Positions 52,289-63,157 of a stretch of 64,000 bases of DNA are shown here, in pieces. The stretch lies in contig CAVULO010000009.1 of the NCBI GenBank assembly GCA_963742345.1, positions 62,001 to 126,000 of the forward strand, written 5' to 3'. Positions within the stretch are counted from its first letter, which is position 1. Each line of letters begins with the position of its first letter. The notes below the pieces were generated by a model. It was not told the origin of the DNA and did no database searches. It was given only the letters and a program-made list of their open reading frames with translations. This DNA is from Pseudolabrys sp963742345 (lineage in GTDB: Bacteria; Pseudomonadota; Alphaproteobacteria; Rhizobiales; Xanthobacteraceae). The position numbers and the translations under genes were made by a program.

Positions 52289-53043
52289 CGTTCGATCTTT
52301 TCCAGTGCCATGAAAAACAGGATGCTCACGAGGATTACGAAGCAAATTGCGGCATACGTGCCGGCCAGATCGTAGCGTTCGGCCAAGTCGTTGATGAGTT
52401 GGCCGAGCCCGCCGTAATTGATCAGAAATTCGACGCCGACAACATTAATCAACGCAAAGATCAATCCCAGTCGCACACCGACGAAAATCGTAGGCATCGC
52501 TGCCGGAAACATAATTTTCCAAAATTGCTGTGTGGCGCTGAGGTTGAAGCTCCTGCCGACATTGACAAGCACCTTGCGAGTCCCGGCCATGCCCTCGATG
52601 GTCTTCAGGATCACGGGCGGCAGCGCCGCGACGAAGCCGATCATGATGATGGTCCAGGCATTGCGGCCAAAGATCACCATGAACAGGGGATAGGCCAGCA
52701 CCACCGGTGCGGCAGCAAGCGCGGCGACCCAGGTCTCGCAAGCTTGTTGCAGCAACTTGAAGCGATGCATCAGCACGCCGCCCGCGATGCCCAGCACGGT
52801 GATCATGACCCCAGCTGTCAAACATTCGGCGGCCGTCACGAGAAAGCGTCTGAAGATGTGCTCTTCGACAATTACCCTCCAGAAACTTGCGGCGATTTCC
52901 GATGGCGGAGGGACGATAAAACGACTGATGACGTCGATGCGAATCAGCAGTTCAACCAAAACGAGTGACACCACCAGTGTGCCGATGCCGACCGCGGCTG
53001 GGGCGAAGTCGCGCGGTGTTGTGCGAACAACAGCAGCCGTCAT
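52267..53043 (-). CDS. ABC transporter permease (SsuC/TauC-type), 2
   Basis: 258 residues, start overlapping the ATPase gene's stop by four bases (ATGA). The membrane protein carries the coupling loop NVGRSFNLSATQQFWKIMFP followed by AAMPTIFVGVRLGLIFALIN. Two different permease genes in one operon point to a heterodimeric channel, whereas most taurine-type systems use one permease twice. Confidence 0.88.
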   Translation of the reverse strand: MTAAVVRTTPRDFAPAAVGIGTLVVSLVLVELLIRIDVISRFIVPPPSEIAASFWRVIVEEHIFRRFLVTAAECLTAGVMITVLGIAGGVLMHRFKLLQQACETWVAALAAAPVVLAYPLFMVIFGRNAWTIIMIGFVAALPPVILKTIEGMAGTRKVLVNVGRSFNLSATQQFWKIMFPAAMPTIFVGVRLGLIFALINVVGVEFLINYGGLGQLINDLAERYDLAGTYAAICFVILVSILFFMALEKIERWLRPVD

Positions 53044-53878
53044 GATGCAGTGCTCTCGTGATGCAACACGTGCTCTTCCTCGTCCTTCATGCCGCGGCTC
53101 GCCTCTTCGCGTAGGTCGCTCCAGATCTGCGCGACGTAACGGCCGAAGGCCTCACTGCCGACAATCTCGGACGTTCGTGGCCGTGGCAGGTCGATGTCGA
53201 CGATACGTTTTACCTTGCCGGGCCGGTAGGTCATCACCAGGATGCGGTCTGACATTTGCACCGCTTCGGTGATGTTGTGCGTGATCAGCAGCGTGGTCTG
53301 CTTGAGCTGCTGCTGGATCTGCAGGACCTTGTCGCCGAGCAACAGCCGGGTCTGTTCGTCGAGTGCGGCGAAGGGCTCGTCCATCAGCAGGATTTTCGGC
53401 TCGGAGGCGAGCGTACGAGCAAGCGACACGCGCTGACGCATGCCGCCGGACAATTCGCCCGGATAGCGATTCTCGAAACCATCGAGACCGACCATCTTGA
53501 TGAAATGGCGGGCGCGTTCAGCACGTTTGGCCTTCGGCATCCCGACAAGTTCGAGTGGGAACGCGACGTTGTCGATAACTGTGCGCCAGGGGAACGTCGA
53601 TTCCTCCTGGAACACCATGCCTATCGACTTGTGCGGCCCGGAAATCGTTTCGCCTCCGACGCTGACCACGCCCTGATGCTGACTAAGCAACCCGCCGATC
53701 ACGTTAAACAATGTGGATTTGCCACAGCCGGAAGGGCCGATGACCGAAAGGAATTCGCCCGGTCTGACATTAAAGGAAACGTTGTCGACCGCGGTTATCG
53801 GGCCTTCGGACGTGTCGAATTGGACGAAGATATCGTCGGCCACCAGGATGGCATCGTGGGTGCTGCGGCGGCCGGCAT
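53040..53878 (-). pseudogene. ABC transporter ATP-binding protein, probable frameshift at the start
   Basis: The open frame from GTG 53843 already holds all motifs: Walker A GPSGCGKST, Q-loop GMVFQEESTFPWRTV, signature LSGGMRQRVSL, Walker B ILLMDEPFAALDE and the switch His in LLITHN. In-frame residues upstream (AILVADDIFVQF) look coding but lack a start, and an ATG at 53878 lies in another frame, so an indel near 53865 is likely. It energises the two permeases downstream. NitT/TauT type. Confidence 0.88.
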
Positions 53879-53884
53879 CGGAAG

Positions 53885-55704
53885 TTAGTCGCTCGTTCGA
53901 GTCATTATCGCGGTGACCGGGGCAGTGTAGCCCGGCTCGACCCGCACATCGACGACCGCGACATGGCCGGCATCGACAGCCGCGATTGCTTTCGCGAACG
54001 TTGCATCGAGATCGTGGACTGCGGTCACCGGGCCGAAGCCCTGTGCGCCTTGCGCGCGCGCCATGCTGGCCAGGTCAATGTCCGGCTCTGAAATGCGCTG
54101 ACCAATCCAGCGGTTTTCGACCGGGCGGTTGCGCACGCGAGCGACACGCTCCTGGTGTAGTTCGTCGTTAAAGAAGGAGCGATTGTTAGCGACCACGATC
54201 AGCAGCGGAATCTGATAATGCGCTGCGGTCCAGAGCGCGGTGACGCCCATCAGGAAATCGCCGTCGCCGCAGACCGCGACCGGCAATCGACCGGAGCCTT
54301 TCAGCGCCAGGGCGGCGCCGACCGAGATGCCGGGACCGCCGCCGACGCCGCCGCCGCCATCGCCGCCAAGGAAGTCGAGGGGATGGCGGAACGGCCAGAT
54401 CGCGCCGTTCCACGAGAGCGAGATATGGGTGAGGGATGTGGGCCGTTCGCCGACCGCGCGGCGCAGCGCGTACGGCAAGATGATCGACGGTGAGCTTGTC
54501 ACCGGCCGGCTTGAACGGCTCGATCCGGGTCGACACCAGATGCGGTTTGGCCGGCCCGAGCGCAGCGAGCAACGCGGGAACCGCCACGTCCGGCTCGCAG
54601 TCAATTATAACATCGACTGGCGGCAGGCCTTGATAGTCCATGCTCCAGCCGTTGTGCAGACGATGATCGACCGAAACCTGCACGAACTTGGCGGTGACGT
54701 TGCCGCCCGCATTCTTGAGCGTGCCGGCGATGTCGACCCAGTCGAGACTGAGAATGACGTCGGCGGCACGGATGGCTTCCGCTGCCTCCGGCGCGAGCAC
54801 CGTTCCGCCGGGCGCACCTGCATGTAACGGATGATCGGTCGGGAACGAGGCGCCAATCTTGAGATCGGTGACGACGCGCGCGCCGAGCCACTCGGCCAAA
54901 GCGACGCGCTGCGTTCCAGGCATCGAGATCCCGCGACACGCGTCCGGCGAGGATCACCGGATGCTTTGCGGTGCGCAGGAGATCGGCGGCTTTCGCCGAC
55001 CATCGCGCCGGCGCTGCACTTTCAACGTCAGGCATGAAACGCTGGGCGTCGATCGGGGCGACCGGCATCGGGCAGTTTTTCCTCTTGCATGCCTGCGTCG
55101 AGATTGACGTAAGTCGGTCCGCGCGGCGCCGTATTGGCGATCCAGCCGGCGCGCAGCACGGCTTCGCGCGCCGCAACCGGCGAGGCGGGCTGGTCGTCCC
55201 ATTTGGTGTAACCGCGCACCAGCGCACCCTGGTCGCGCGCGGTGTGGATCCAGTCGATCCACGGCCGCCGCTTGACCGCATCGACCGGCCCGGTGGCGCC
55301 GAGGATGACCATCGGCATGCGGTCGCACCAGGCGTTGAAGATCGCCATGGTGGCGTGCATCAGCCCGACATTCGAATGCACCGCCGCAGCCATCGCCTTG
55401 CCGGTGACCTTGGCATAGCCGTGCGCAATGGCGACCGCGCTTTCTTCGTGCAGGCAGAGCAACATTTGCGGCCGCTCATTGCCCAAGATAATTCACGATG
55501 CTGTCGTGCAGACCGCGATAGCTGGCGCCCAGGATTGAGCGCGATATAAGGGATGTCGAGCGCACGCAATGCGTCTGCCGCGACATCGCTGCCGAATCGT
55601 GCGGCGTTGACACCGGCCGGTACCGGACGATCAAGCGCCGATATCGCGGTGTCACGAACCGGTTGCGTCTTTGATTTGACGCTATCACGAAGGGAACTGG
55701 TCAA
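53885..55704 (-). pseudogene. Thiamine pyrophosphate-dependent enzyme (acetolactate synthase/decarboxylase-like), about six frameshifts
   Basis: Pieces in changing frames join: MTSSLRDSVKSKTQPVRDTA and ADALRALDIPYIALNPG; ASYRGLHDSIVNYLG; MLLCLHEESAVAIAHGYAKV with the TPP-activating Glu; the middle domain PVILAGRVSRDLDAWN and WLGARVVTDLKIGASFP; and the TPP-binding part VCGDGDFLMGVTALWTAAHY with GDG and NNRSFFNDELHQ. It ends at 53885. Corrected length is about 600 residues. The family makes or cleaves C-C bonds of 2-oxoacids. It heads the operon with ABC transporter and aldehyde dehydrogenase. Confidence 0.8.
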
Positions 55705-55759
55705 GGTCGAGGTCCTGCTTCCATGCGCCTGGTGGGCGGATGGGCGGCATCCAACCGGA

Positions 55760-57031
55760 TTACGAGCCCTGACGCAATCGGGCGAGCAATTTCAGGCCGG
55801 CATAGCCGTCGGCGGGCTCTATGCCGACCTTTTTCTGGAAGGCGAGGATGGCCTTGATCGTGTCGCTGCCGGTGCGTCCGTCGATGCCATCGGTCTTGAA
55901 GCCGAGCTCATTGAGGCGGCGCTGAATTTCCTTAACCTCCTCCAGGGTCGGCGTGCGTTCGCCGCCGGGAAATTGCTGGCGGAATGGCGGATCACCGCGG
56001 ATGAGGTCACCAAGATGGCAAAGCGCGAGCGTGTAGCTGGTTGACGGGTTGTAGGAGTAGACCGCTCGAAAATTTTGCCCGACCAAAAAAGCCGGCCCGC
56101 CGGCGACCGGCAGCCATAGTTTTACCTGGTCGTTCGGCCGCGCAAAAGCTGCGCCATCGGCGCGCCGCACTCCGAGTCCATCCCATTTAGCGTATGAGCG
56201 AGCGGTGCGATTGTCGGCCAGCCTGCGATGACCTGCGGCCAGAGTGACCTCGCAGCCCCATGCCTCGCCGCGCCGGTAGTTGCCGCGTTCGATCAAATAG
56301 CGCGCGGTGCCGGCAAATGAATCGTCAGGCTTGCCGAACGGCGAGGCGCGGCCGTCGTGATCGTAGTCGACGCCCATGTGCAGCCACACCTCCGGCATCC
56401 ATTGAGTGTGGCCCATGGCGCCGGCCCAGGAACCGATCATGTCCGCTGGCTGCGCCCAGCCACGATCGACAATGGTCAGCGCATTGAGCAGCTCGGCTTC
56501 CCAATACGCGCGGCGGCGTGGCTCGCCCCAGGCGAGGGCGGCAAGTGCCGGAATAACCGGTCGCATATATTTCGAATTGGTCGATCACATCGCCGAAAGA
56601 CGATTCCATTCCCCACAGACCGAGCAAGATGTAGCGGTCGACGCCGTAGTCCTTCTCGACGCGTGCAAGCAGACCTGCATACTCCTTCGCTCGCTCCTTA
56701 CCGGTGATCACGCGCCACCCCGAGCAGCGGCGGTTGATGTATTGCCACATCAACTCGGTGAATTCGGGCTGCGAACGGTATTGCTCAAACACCGTCGTAT
56801 CCGGTGTCACCGCTTCCATCACACGGTCATAAGTTTGTTCCGATATGCCGCTGCTTGAGTGCGCGGGGGCGGAAATCCAGCGACCCAATGTGCAAAGGCT
56901 GGCGATTGGGCGGCCAGCATTGGCCTGCCGAGCGCCAGCCACGCAGTGGCGCCGAGCGCGCTGCTGACCGCGGCGCGGCGGCTTATTTGAGTTGTGAGTT
57001 GGTCGGTTTTACGGCCGAGGATTTGCTGCAT
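55760..57031 (-). pseudogene. Lytic murein transglycosylase (MltB type) with peptidoglycan-binding domain, two frameshifts
   Basis: N-terminus from ATG 57031 (MQQILGRKTDQLTTQISRRA, Tat-like RRAAVSSALGATAWLALG). The frame shifts near 56870 to SGISEQTYDRVMEAV and near 56565 to the C part. The catalytic Glu lies in LLGLWGMESSFGDVI. GSWAGAMGHTQWMPEVWLHM and YDHDGRASPFGKPDDSFAGT are typical MltB segments. A PG_binding_1 repeat closes it (VKEIQRRLNELGFKTDGIDG). It cleaves the glycan strands of the cell wall, forming 1,6-anhydromuramic ends. Confidence 0.82.
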
Positions 57032-57109
57032 GACTCCATTGTAGTCTCCAGCCTCGTACAAACAATCGTTGCGATGAATCTTTTCGCAGTGGTGCGTCGT
57101 CGAAGCGAA

Positions 57110-58801
57110 TCAATCGTCGCTATGTCTATGCCGCCGTCTCTTTCGCGCATGGTGACGCTTTTGCGGCTTGGCACGCTCGGCGACGGATATTTCCGCTTTT
57201 GCCGGAGACGCTGGCGAGGCAGCGGACGGTTCTGACGGCGGCTCAGGATGCAAGATCACCGGCAGTTTGTCGGGAACAGGCGGCGCCGGCTGGCCCGGCA
57301 AGATTTCAGTGCCGCGGCCGCCGATCAATCGTTCATAGGCTGCGACCAGCGTCATGTACGGGTTGACCCACACCCAGCCAATTTTAGTGAACACCTGAAT
57401 GTTGAAGTGAATATGATAGGATGTGCCTTTCTCGTAGTCGCCCCAGGTTGCGACCTTGCCGATGATCTCCCCCTCGCTTACGTGACGGCCGTTCAAAAAG
57501 CCTTCGGCATCCATGAAGTTTCGGGTTCATGTGCAGATAGCGAAAGCGGACACGTTCGTTTTCGGTGTTGACGACGATATAGACGCCAATATCCCCCGTC
57601 ATGCGGCGGATGATGCCGTTTGCACGGCGGCGACTGTGTGCTGATAGGGCTGGCAGCGATCTGCCTCAGCGTTGTTGAGCACGCAATTTCCCGGCCGAAT
57701 GTCCTCGACCCTGGTGGCCGTAACCGCCAGGGCACTGGCCGACCAGAAAATCGCGCATCTCGCAGAAATTATCGCGCCATGGATAGGTGAAATTTTCCGC
57801 TGCCGATTCATCGAATACGAGCGGCTTGTCATTGACCTTGCAATGATATTGCGCGCCCTTGCGGCCTGTCCGTCCTACGGTTCCGGTGTGGTAACAATCG
57901 CCCCACGGCATGAAAGATTGCGATTTCACGTATCCTGGCGCATCCGCGATCGGAAATCTCATGCGCGCATAGACGTGATAGTCGGCGCGGCCGGGCATTT
58001 TTTTCCAGCCGGAATTTTCGATCAGATCGCCCGGGCCGTAATAGGTGAAGTCCGACTTCCCTTCTGGCCGGCTGAGGTCGAACTTCGGTTGTGGGATTTT
58101 CGCCGGCGTGCCACCGGCTGTGCGCAGCAAATTCAAAAAGCGCACGGCAAGCGGATCGGCTTCCTGGCACGAAAGATGTTTCGACGACGGCCTCATGTCG
58201 TAGCACTGGATCGACAGCACATAAGGCACGCCAAAGCGTTCGAACACGTAGCGCACATGCGCTTCGCTTAAAATTCGACGGATCCCGGGAAATTGCTGCT
58301 CCAGGTCCTTTGGCGATGGACTCCTTTTCCAGGTGATTTGGCGGATCGAGGTCGTAGATGAAGGCCGCGCCCGATATCTCGAACAAAATCGGTTTCTCAA
58401 AATGGAGTTTGAGCCGGTCATCCTTGTTGCTGAGGGTAAAAGTCGCATCATATCCGGCCGGGCCGGGCAGGAAGAATTTGGTTGGGTGGAACCCGCCGAA
58501 ATATTTTTCCGACGTCGCTGCCTCAGGCTTGCCGTCCGCCACGTCCTTGACGAAACGCATCAACGTCGAACGGCAACAGCACCGGGACCGTGCTCTTGCC
58601 GATGCCGGTAAACCGTTTTTCGGTGACGGCGTTGAGGCGGGCGAACGCCTCGGCTGGCGGTAGCGTCCCGCTATCGGCCAAACTCGCCGCCGCGGCTTCC
58701 CATTTGACGTCGCTCAGCTTAACGACCGGGCTTTCCATTTCGCCAGCGGCTGCGGGACCGGTGACGAGCAATGCGAGACTTACAAGTACGGCACGTTTCA
58801 A
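57110..58801 (-). pseudogene. Secreted M23-family (LytM-like) metallopeptidase, several frameshifts
   Basis: Start at TTG 58801 with GAGGGA upstream; signal peptide KRAVLVSLALLVTGPAAA. Ordered pieces in different frames: LNAVTEKRFTGIGKSTVPVL; KYFGGFHPTKFFLPGPAGYD; RRILSEAHVRYVFERFGVPY; GDLIENSGWKKMPGRADYH; then the M23 motifs GHQGEDIRPGNC (first zinc ligands) and GTSYHIHFNIQV (HxH). A basic tail HHARKRRRHRHSDD ends it. At least five indels. The family cuts peptide cross-links in peptidoglycan or recruits amidases. Confidence 0.77.
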
Positions 58802-58954
58802 ACCGGGTCCCTCGTTCTGCCTGCCAGCCAAGGGCCGGAGAAGTTCTTCAATGCTAAGTTAATGGCATCGGGCCACAGCATACAAGAGTCGCGCCCTGGT
58901 GTAGGGTGCGCACAACGCCCGGCCGGGCGTACGGACGCCGGAGGTCCGCAAAAA

Positions 58955-60019
58955 ATGACTGTGCGTGAAACGAATTTAACCTCGGCCTCGAGTGCCGATC
59001 GCGAGCCCAAGATCATCGAAAGCGGCGGCACCGCGCGTCTGCATCTGACGCTTGCCACCACCGACTACGATCATGTGCGCGATCTGGTGAACGGCGTGGT
59101 GCGTGCAGAAGGGATCGTGCTTACGGCCTTCGTGCTGCCGGTCGAGGAAATTTTCTTCAGGTTTATTAAAAACCGCGAGTGGGACGTCTCTGAAATGTCC
59201 TTCGGCAAGTTCATCGGCTACGCCTCGCAAGGCAATTCGCCTTTTGTCGGCATTCCGGTCTTTCCCTCGCGCGTGTTCCGCCATTCGGCGTTTTATGTGC
59301 GCGCTGACCGCGGCATCTCCAAGCCGAAGGATCTGGAAGGCAAGCGCGTCGGCATTCCGGAATGGGCGCAGACCGCCGGCATTTATGCGCGCGGATTTCT
59401 AGGCGGAGACGGCCGGCGTCGATTTGCGAAAGATCAATTGGGTGCAGGCCGGCATGAACGAAGCCGGGCGCGAGGAGAAGGTCGAATTCAAGCTGCCGAA
59501 GGGAATTCAGTATGAGCAGCGGCGCGATACCAGCATCTCAGCGATGCTGCTTTCGGGCGAGATCGACGCGGCGATTTCGGCGCGCGTGCCGGATGCCTTC
59601 AACAAAGGCGGTGGCAAGATCGTGCGGCTTTATCCGGACTATCGCGCCGAGGAGATGCGCTATTACGAGGCGACCGGCATCTTTCCGATCATGCATGTGA
59701 TCGCGATGCGCCGGGCCGTGTTCGAACGTTATCCTTGGGTGGCGATGAACCTGTTCAAGGCCTTCGATGAAGCCAAGCGGCGCAGCCTTGAGCGCATCCA
59801 GGATTTGACGGCGTCGCGCATTCCGGTGCCGTGGTCGGCGGCGGTCGCCAGTGAGTGGGGCAAGAATTTCGGCGACGATCCGTTTCCCTACGGGCTGGAA
59901 GAGAACCGCAAGACGCTGGACGCATTTTGCCGCTTTGCCCACGCACAAGGGCGTCACCGCAAAGAAGCTTACGCCCGACGATTTGTTTCCGAAGGAAGTG
60001 CGCGCCAGCGTGCGTGTCT
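58955..60019 (+). pseudogene. Substrate-binding protein of the 4,5-dihydroxyphthalate decarboxylase-like family, copy 2, two frameshifts
   Basis: From ATG 58955, with frame changes near 59403 and 59950 that cancel in length (355 codons overall). Segments align with copy 1 at 48288: LPVEEIFFRFIKNREWDVSE / LDPEEIFFRAFRHAEFDICE, FPSRVFRHSAFYVRADRG, YYEATGIFPIMHVIAMRRAV / YYKRSGIFPIMHLVGVRCEL and FPYGLEENRKTLDAFCR. It starts with about 35 extra residues that are not a classic signal peptide. Ligand unknown. Confidence 0.82.
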
Positions 60020-60077
60020 AGCGCATGACTTGGAAAAGCGGGAAATGGTATTCCGACAGGGCCATGCGCAAGGAGGA

Positions 60078-60643
60078 TCAGTCCTTGGCGCGCTCGACGT
60101 AGGCACCGTCAGCGGTGGTCACCACCACGCGGGTGCCGGTGGTGATGTGGGTCGGCACCATGGTGCGCACGCCGTTCGACAGCATCGCCGGCTTGAACGA
60201 ACCCGACGCGGTCTGTCCCTTCATGGCCGGCTCGGTGTCGGTGATTTCCAGCGTCACCTTCTGCGGGATTTCGATCGAGACCGCGACGCCCTCGTGGATG
60301 GCCAGGCTGACCACCATGCCTTCCTGGAGGTACGTCTCGTAGTCGCCGACGACGTCGGCCGGCACTGCGACCTGGTCGTAGGTTTCTTCATTCATGAAAT
60401 GGAAGCCGTCGCCGTCCTTGTAGAGGTAGGAGAATTCATCGTCCTCGACATGGGCGCGCTCGACCTGGTCGGTGGTCTTGTAGCGCATCTGGGTCTTCAC
60501 GCCGTCGGAAATCCGGCGCATATCGACCTGGGTGGTCGGGGTGCCCTTGCCGGGATGAAAATTTTCCGCGTTGAGGACGACATAGAGCTTGCCGTCGATA
60601 TCGACGATATTGCCTTTGCGGAGCGATGAGCGATGACCTTCAC
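60078..60643 (-). pseudogene. efp: Translation elongation factor P, one frameshift near the start
   Basis: EF-P rescues ribosomes stalled at proline runs. Start GTG 60643 (VKVIA), one base missing near 60628, then SLRKGNIVDIDGKLYVVLNA and ENFHPGKGTPTTQVDMRRIS. The lysine of HPGKG (about residue 33) is the site of beta-lysylation. The long open frame from 60521 holds the other two OB-like domains with FHFMNEETYDQVAVP and GVRTMVPTHITTGTRVVVTT. Corrected length is about 188 residues. It diverges from epmA. Confidence 0.9.
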
Positions 60644-60753
60644 GAGAGCGATCCTTGACTTAGTGGGGCGGGGGGGCGCGGTTTCGGGCCGCACCATAGC
60701 GATCTTCTCGCCCGATGCCAGCTTTTCTCGCCCGTCGTCCGGCCGAGGTAAAC

Positions 60754-61797
60754 GTGCCGAAAAGCCCGCCGTTCTGGAGCCCCGGCGCCTATGCCGCCCG
60801 CAGGCCGCACCTGTTGACGCGCGCCCGCATCGCGGCGGCCTTGCGGGCCTGGTTTGCGAAGCGGGAGTTTTTCGAGGTGGAGACGGCGGCTCTTCAGGTT
60901 TCGCCCGGCAACGAGACACATCTGCATGCCTTCGCCACCGAGCTGATCGGACCGGGTGGGGAACGCCGGCCGTTATATCTGCGCACGTCGCCGGAATTCG
61001 CCTGCAAGAAGCTGCTGGCGGCGGGCGAGACGCGCATTGTCGATTTCGCCCGCGTGTTCCGCAACCGGGAGCGCGGCGCGCTGCATCATCCGGAATTTAC
61101 AATGCTGGAATGGTATCGGGCGAATGAGCCTTACGAGGCGCTGATGGACGATTGCGCAGCACTGTTGGCGGAGACGGCACGCGCTGCTGACACAAAGGAA
61201 TTTCGTTTTCGCGACAAGACTATCGACCCTTCTGCAGCGCCGGAACGTCTGACGGTGGCCGAGGCGTTTGCGCGCTACGCCGGGATCGATCTGCTGGCGA
61301 CGGTCAGCGACGGTAAAGGCGATCGCGCCGGACTTGCCGCTGCGGCGGTCAAGGCCGGCGTCGCCATTGCGGCCGACGACACCTGGGGCGACATCTTCAG
61401 CCGCATTCTGGCCGAGCGCGTCGATCCGCATCTCGGGATTGGTCGCGCGACTATACTGTATGAGTATCCGCTGCCACTGGCCGCGCTGGCGCGGCCAAAG
61501 CCGGGCAGCGACAAGGTCGCCGAGCGCTTCGAGCTTTACGTCTGCGGGGTGGAACTTGCCAACGCGTTCGGCGAACTGACCGATGTCGCCGAGCAGCGCA
61601 TTCGCTTCGAGGCCGCGATGGCAGAGAAACAACGCATCCACGGCGAGCGCTATCCGGTGGACGAGGATTTTCTCGACGCCTTGGGCCGGATGCCGCAGGC
61701 CAGCGGAATTGCGCTCGGTTTCGACCGGCTGGTGATGCTGGCGACTGGCGCACCACGTATCGACCAGGTGATCTGGACGCCCGTTGTCGAGCTGTAG
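60754..61797 (+). CDS. epmA: EF-P lysine ligase EpmA (PoxA/GenX)
   Basis: 347 residues from GTG 60754. A class II lysyl-tRNA-synthetase-like catalytic core without the anticodon-binding domain: VETAALQVSPGNETHLHAFA, LRTSPEFACKKLLAAGETRI, FRNRERGALHHPEFTMLEWY, YVCGVELANAFGELTD, ALGFDRLVMLATGAPRIDQV. It attaches beta-lysine to EF-P. It lies 110 bases from the facing efp start and 23 bases before epmB, so all three modification components sit together. Confidence 0.92.
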   Translation: MPKSPPFWSPGAYAARRPHLLTRARIAAALRAWFAKREFFEVETAALQVSPGNETHLHAFATELIGPGGERRPLYLRTSPEFACKKLLAAGETRIVDFARVFRNRERGALHHPEFTMLEWYRANEPYEALMDDCAALLAETARAADTKEFRFRDKTIDPSAAPERLTVAEAFARYAGIDLLATVSDGKGDRAGLAAAAVKAGVAIAADDTWGDIFSRILAERVDPHLGIGRATILYEYPLPLAALARPKPGSDKVAERFELYVCGVELANAFGELTDVAEQRIRFEAAMAEKQRIHGERYPVDEDFLDALGRMPQASGIALGFDRLVMLATGAPRIDQVIWTPVVEL

Positions 61798-61820
61798 GTG
61801 AATAGCAAGAGGAACAGACC

Positions 61821-62877
61821 ATGACGACGTTACGCACGTCCACACAACTCTGCGAGCACGGTCTGGTGCCGCCGGAGCGCCAGCCGGTGCTGGATGCGGT
61901 TGCCGCGTCGCTATGCGGTGGCGCTACCAGAGGCGTTGGCGCAATTGATCGATCGCACCGATCCTCACGATCCGATTGCTCGCCAATTCATTCCTGATCC
62001 GGCGGAGCTAGCTCATCGCCCTGAGGAGCTTAACGATCCGATTGGCGACGACGCGCATAGCCCGGTGGAAGGCATTGTTCATCGCTATCCAGACCGCGTG
62101 CTGCTCAAACTCACGCACATTTGTGCGGTCTATTGCCGTTTTTGTTTCCGTCGCGAAATGGTCGGCCCGGGTAAACCGAATGCGCTGTCGCCGAAAGCGC
62201 TAGCGGTCGCGTTCGATTACATCCGAAGCACATCCAGAAATCTGGGAGGTGATTCTTACCGGCGGCGATCCGCTGGTGCTGTCGGCGCGGCGCCTGCGTT
62301 CTGTAATGAAGGCTCTTGCGAATATTGATCACGTCAAGGTCGTGCGTATTCATACGCGCGTGCCGGTTGCCGATCCCGGGCGCATCACACCGGATCTGGT
62401 GCGAGCGATCAAGATCAAGGGCAAGCCGACTTATGTGGCCGTGCACGTCAATCATCCGCGCGAATTGACGTCTCACGTGCGCGCAGCCTGTGCCCGCATG
62501 GCGGATGCGGGCATTCCATTGCTCTCACAAACGGTGTTGCTGAGTGGCGTGAACGATACGCCGGAGGTGATGGCCGAGTTGATGCGCGCCTGGTCGAATG
62601 CCGGATCAAGCCATATTACCTGCATCACGGTGATCTCGCGCCCGGCACCGCCATCTGCGCACCGACATCTCCAGCGGGCAGCAACTGATGCGCAAGCTTC
62701 GCGGACGTGTATCGGGTCTATGCCAGCCGACCTACGTGCTCGACATTCCCGGTGGCCACGGCAAATCGCCGATCGGCCCGAATTATATCGAACGGGCCGG
62801 TTCAAATAGTGTTGCGCATTTTGCCGTGGAGGATTTCAACGGGCAGCGCCACCAATATCCGCCAGCCCCGCCGTTAA
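61821..62877 (+). pseudogene. epmB: Lysine 2,3-aminomutase EpmB, about three to four frameshifts
   Basis: EpmB makes beta-lysine for EpmA. ATG 61821 (MTTLRTSTQLCEHGLVPPER); near 61907 the frame shifts to RYAVALPEALAQLIDRTDPH, with the radical-SAM motif CAVYCRFCFRRE (CxxxCxxC). Near 62245 it shifts to EVILTGGDPLVLSARRLRSV, HTRVPVADPGRIT and VAVHVNHPRELTSHVRAACA. Near 62635 it shifts to YYLHHGDLAPGT, then RGRVSGLCQPTYVLDIPGGH and PNYIERAG. The end is uncertain: the last frame stops at 62993, but a stop one frame over at 62875-62877 is more likely. Confidence 0.82.
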
Positions 62878-63017
62878 TGCCGGATCGACAGCAGATCGAG
62901 CAAGGCCGCGGCCACCGCGAGCGTGGCGAAACCGATGAACACCACCGCGATCACGGCGTGCCAAACAAAGGCCACGTCGCGCCGCAGCGCTGACACCACG
63001 TTCTTGCTATTGATCAT
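62874..63017 (-). CDS. Small single-helix membrane protein
   Basis: 47 residues from ATG 63017 to TAA at 62874-62876, with a GGGAG site 11 bases upstream. Sequence MINSKNVVSALRRDVAFVWH is followed by a strongly hydrophobic helix with IAVVFIGFATLAVAAALLDL and a short end SIRH. The start, RBS, basic N-terminus and single membrane span together make a real small gene likely. It converges on epmB. Function unknown. Confidence 0.65.
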   Translation of the reverse strand: MINSKNVVSALRRDVAFVWHAVIAVVFIGFATLAVAAALLDLLSIRH

Positions 63018-63157
63018 CGCCTGACGCTCCCTGGAGAGCCCGCTGCAGGACAGCGAACTGTACCCGCTAAGGAATCATCCGGCCCATAATTTGTATGTTA
63101 AAAAACGCGTGAAAAGTGCGGCAACTTCGCATGGCAGCTATGAGTTCAGGAGGAATA

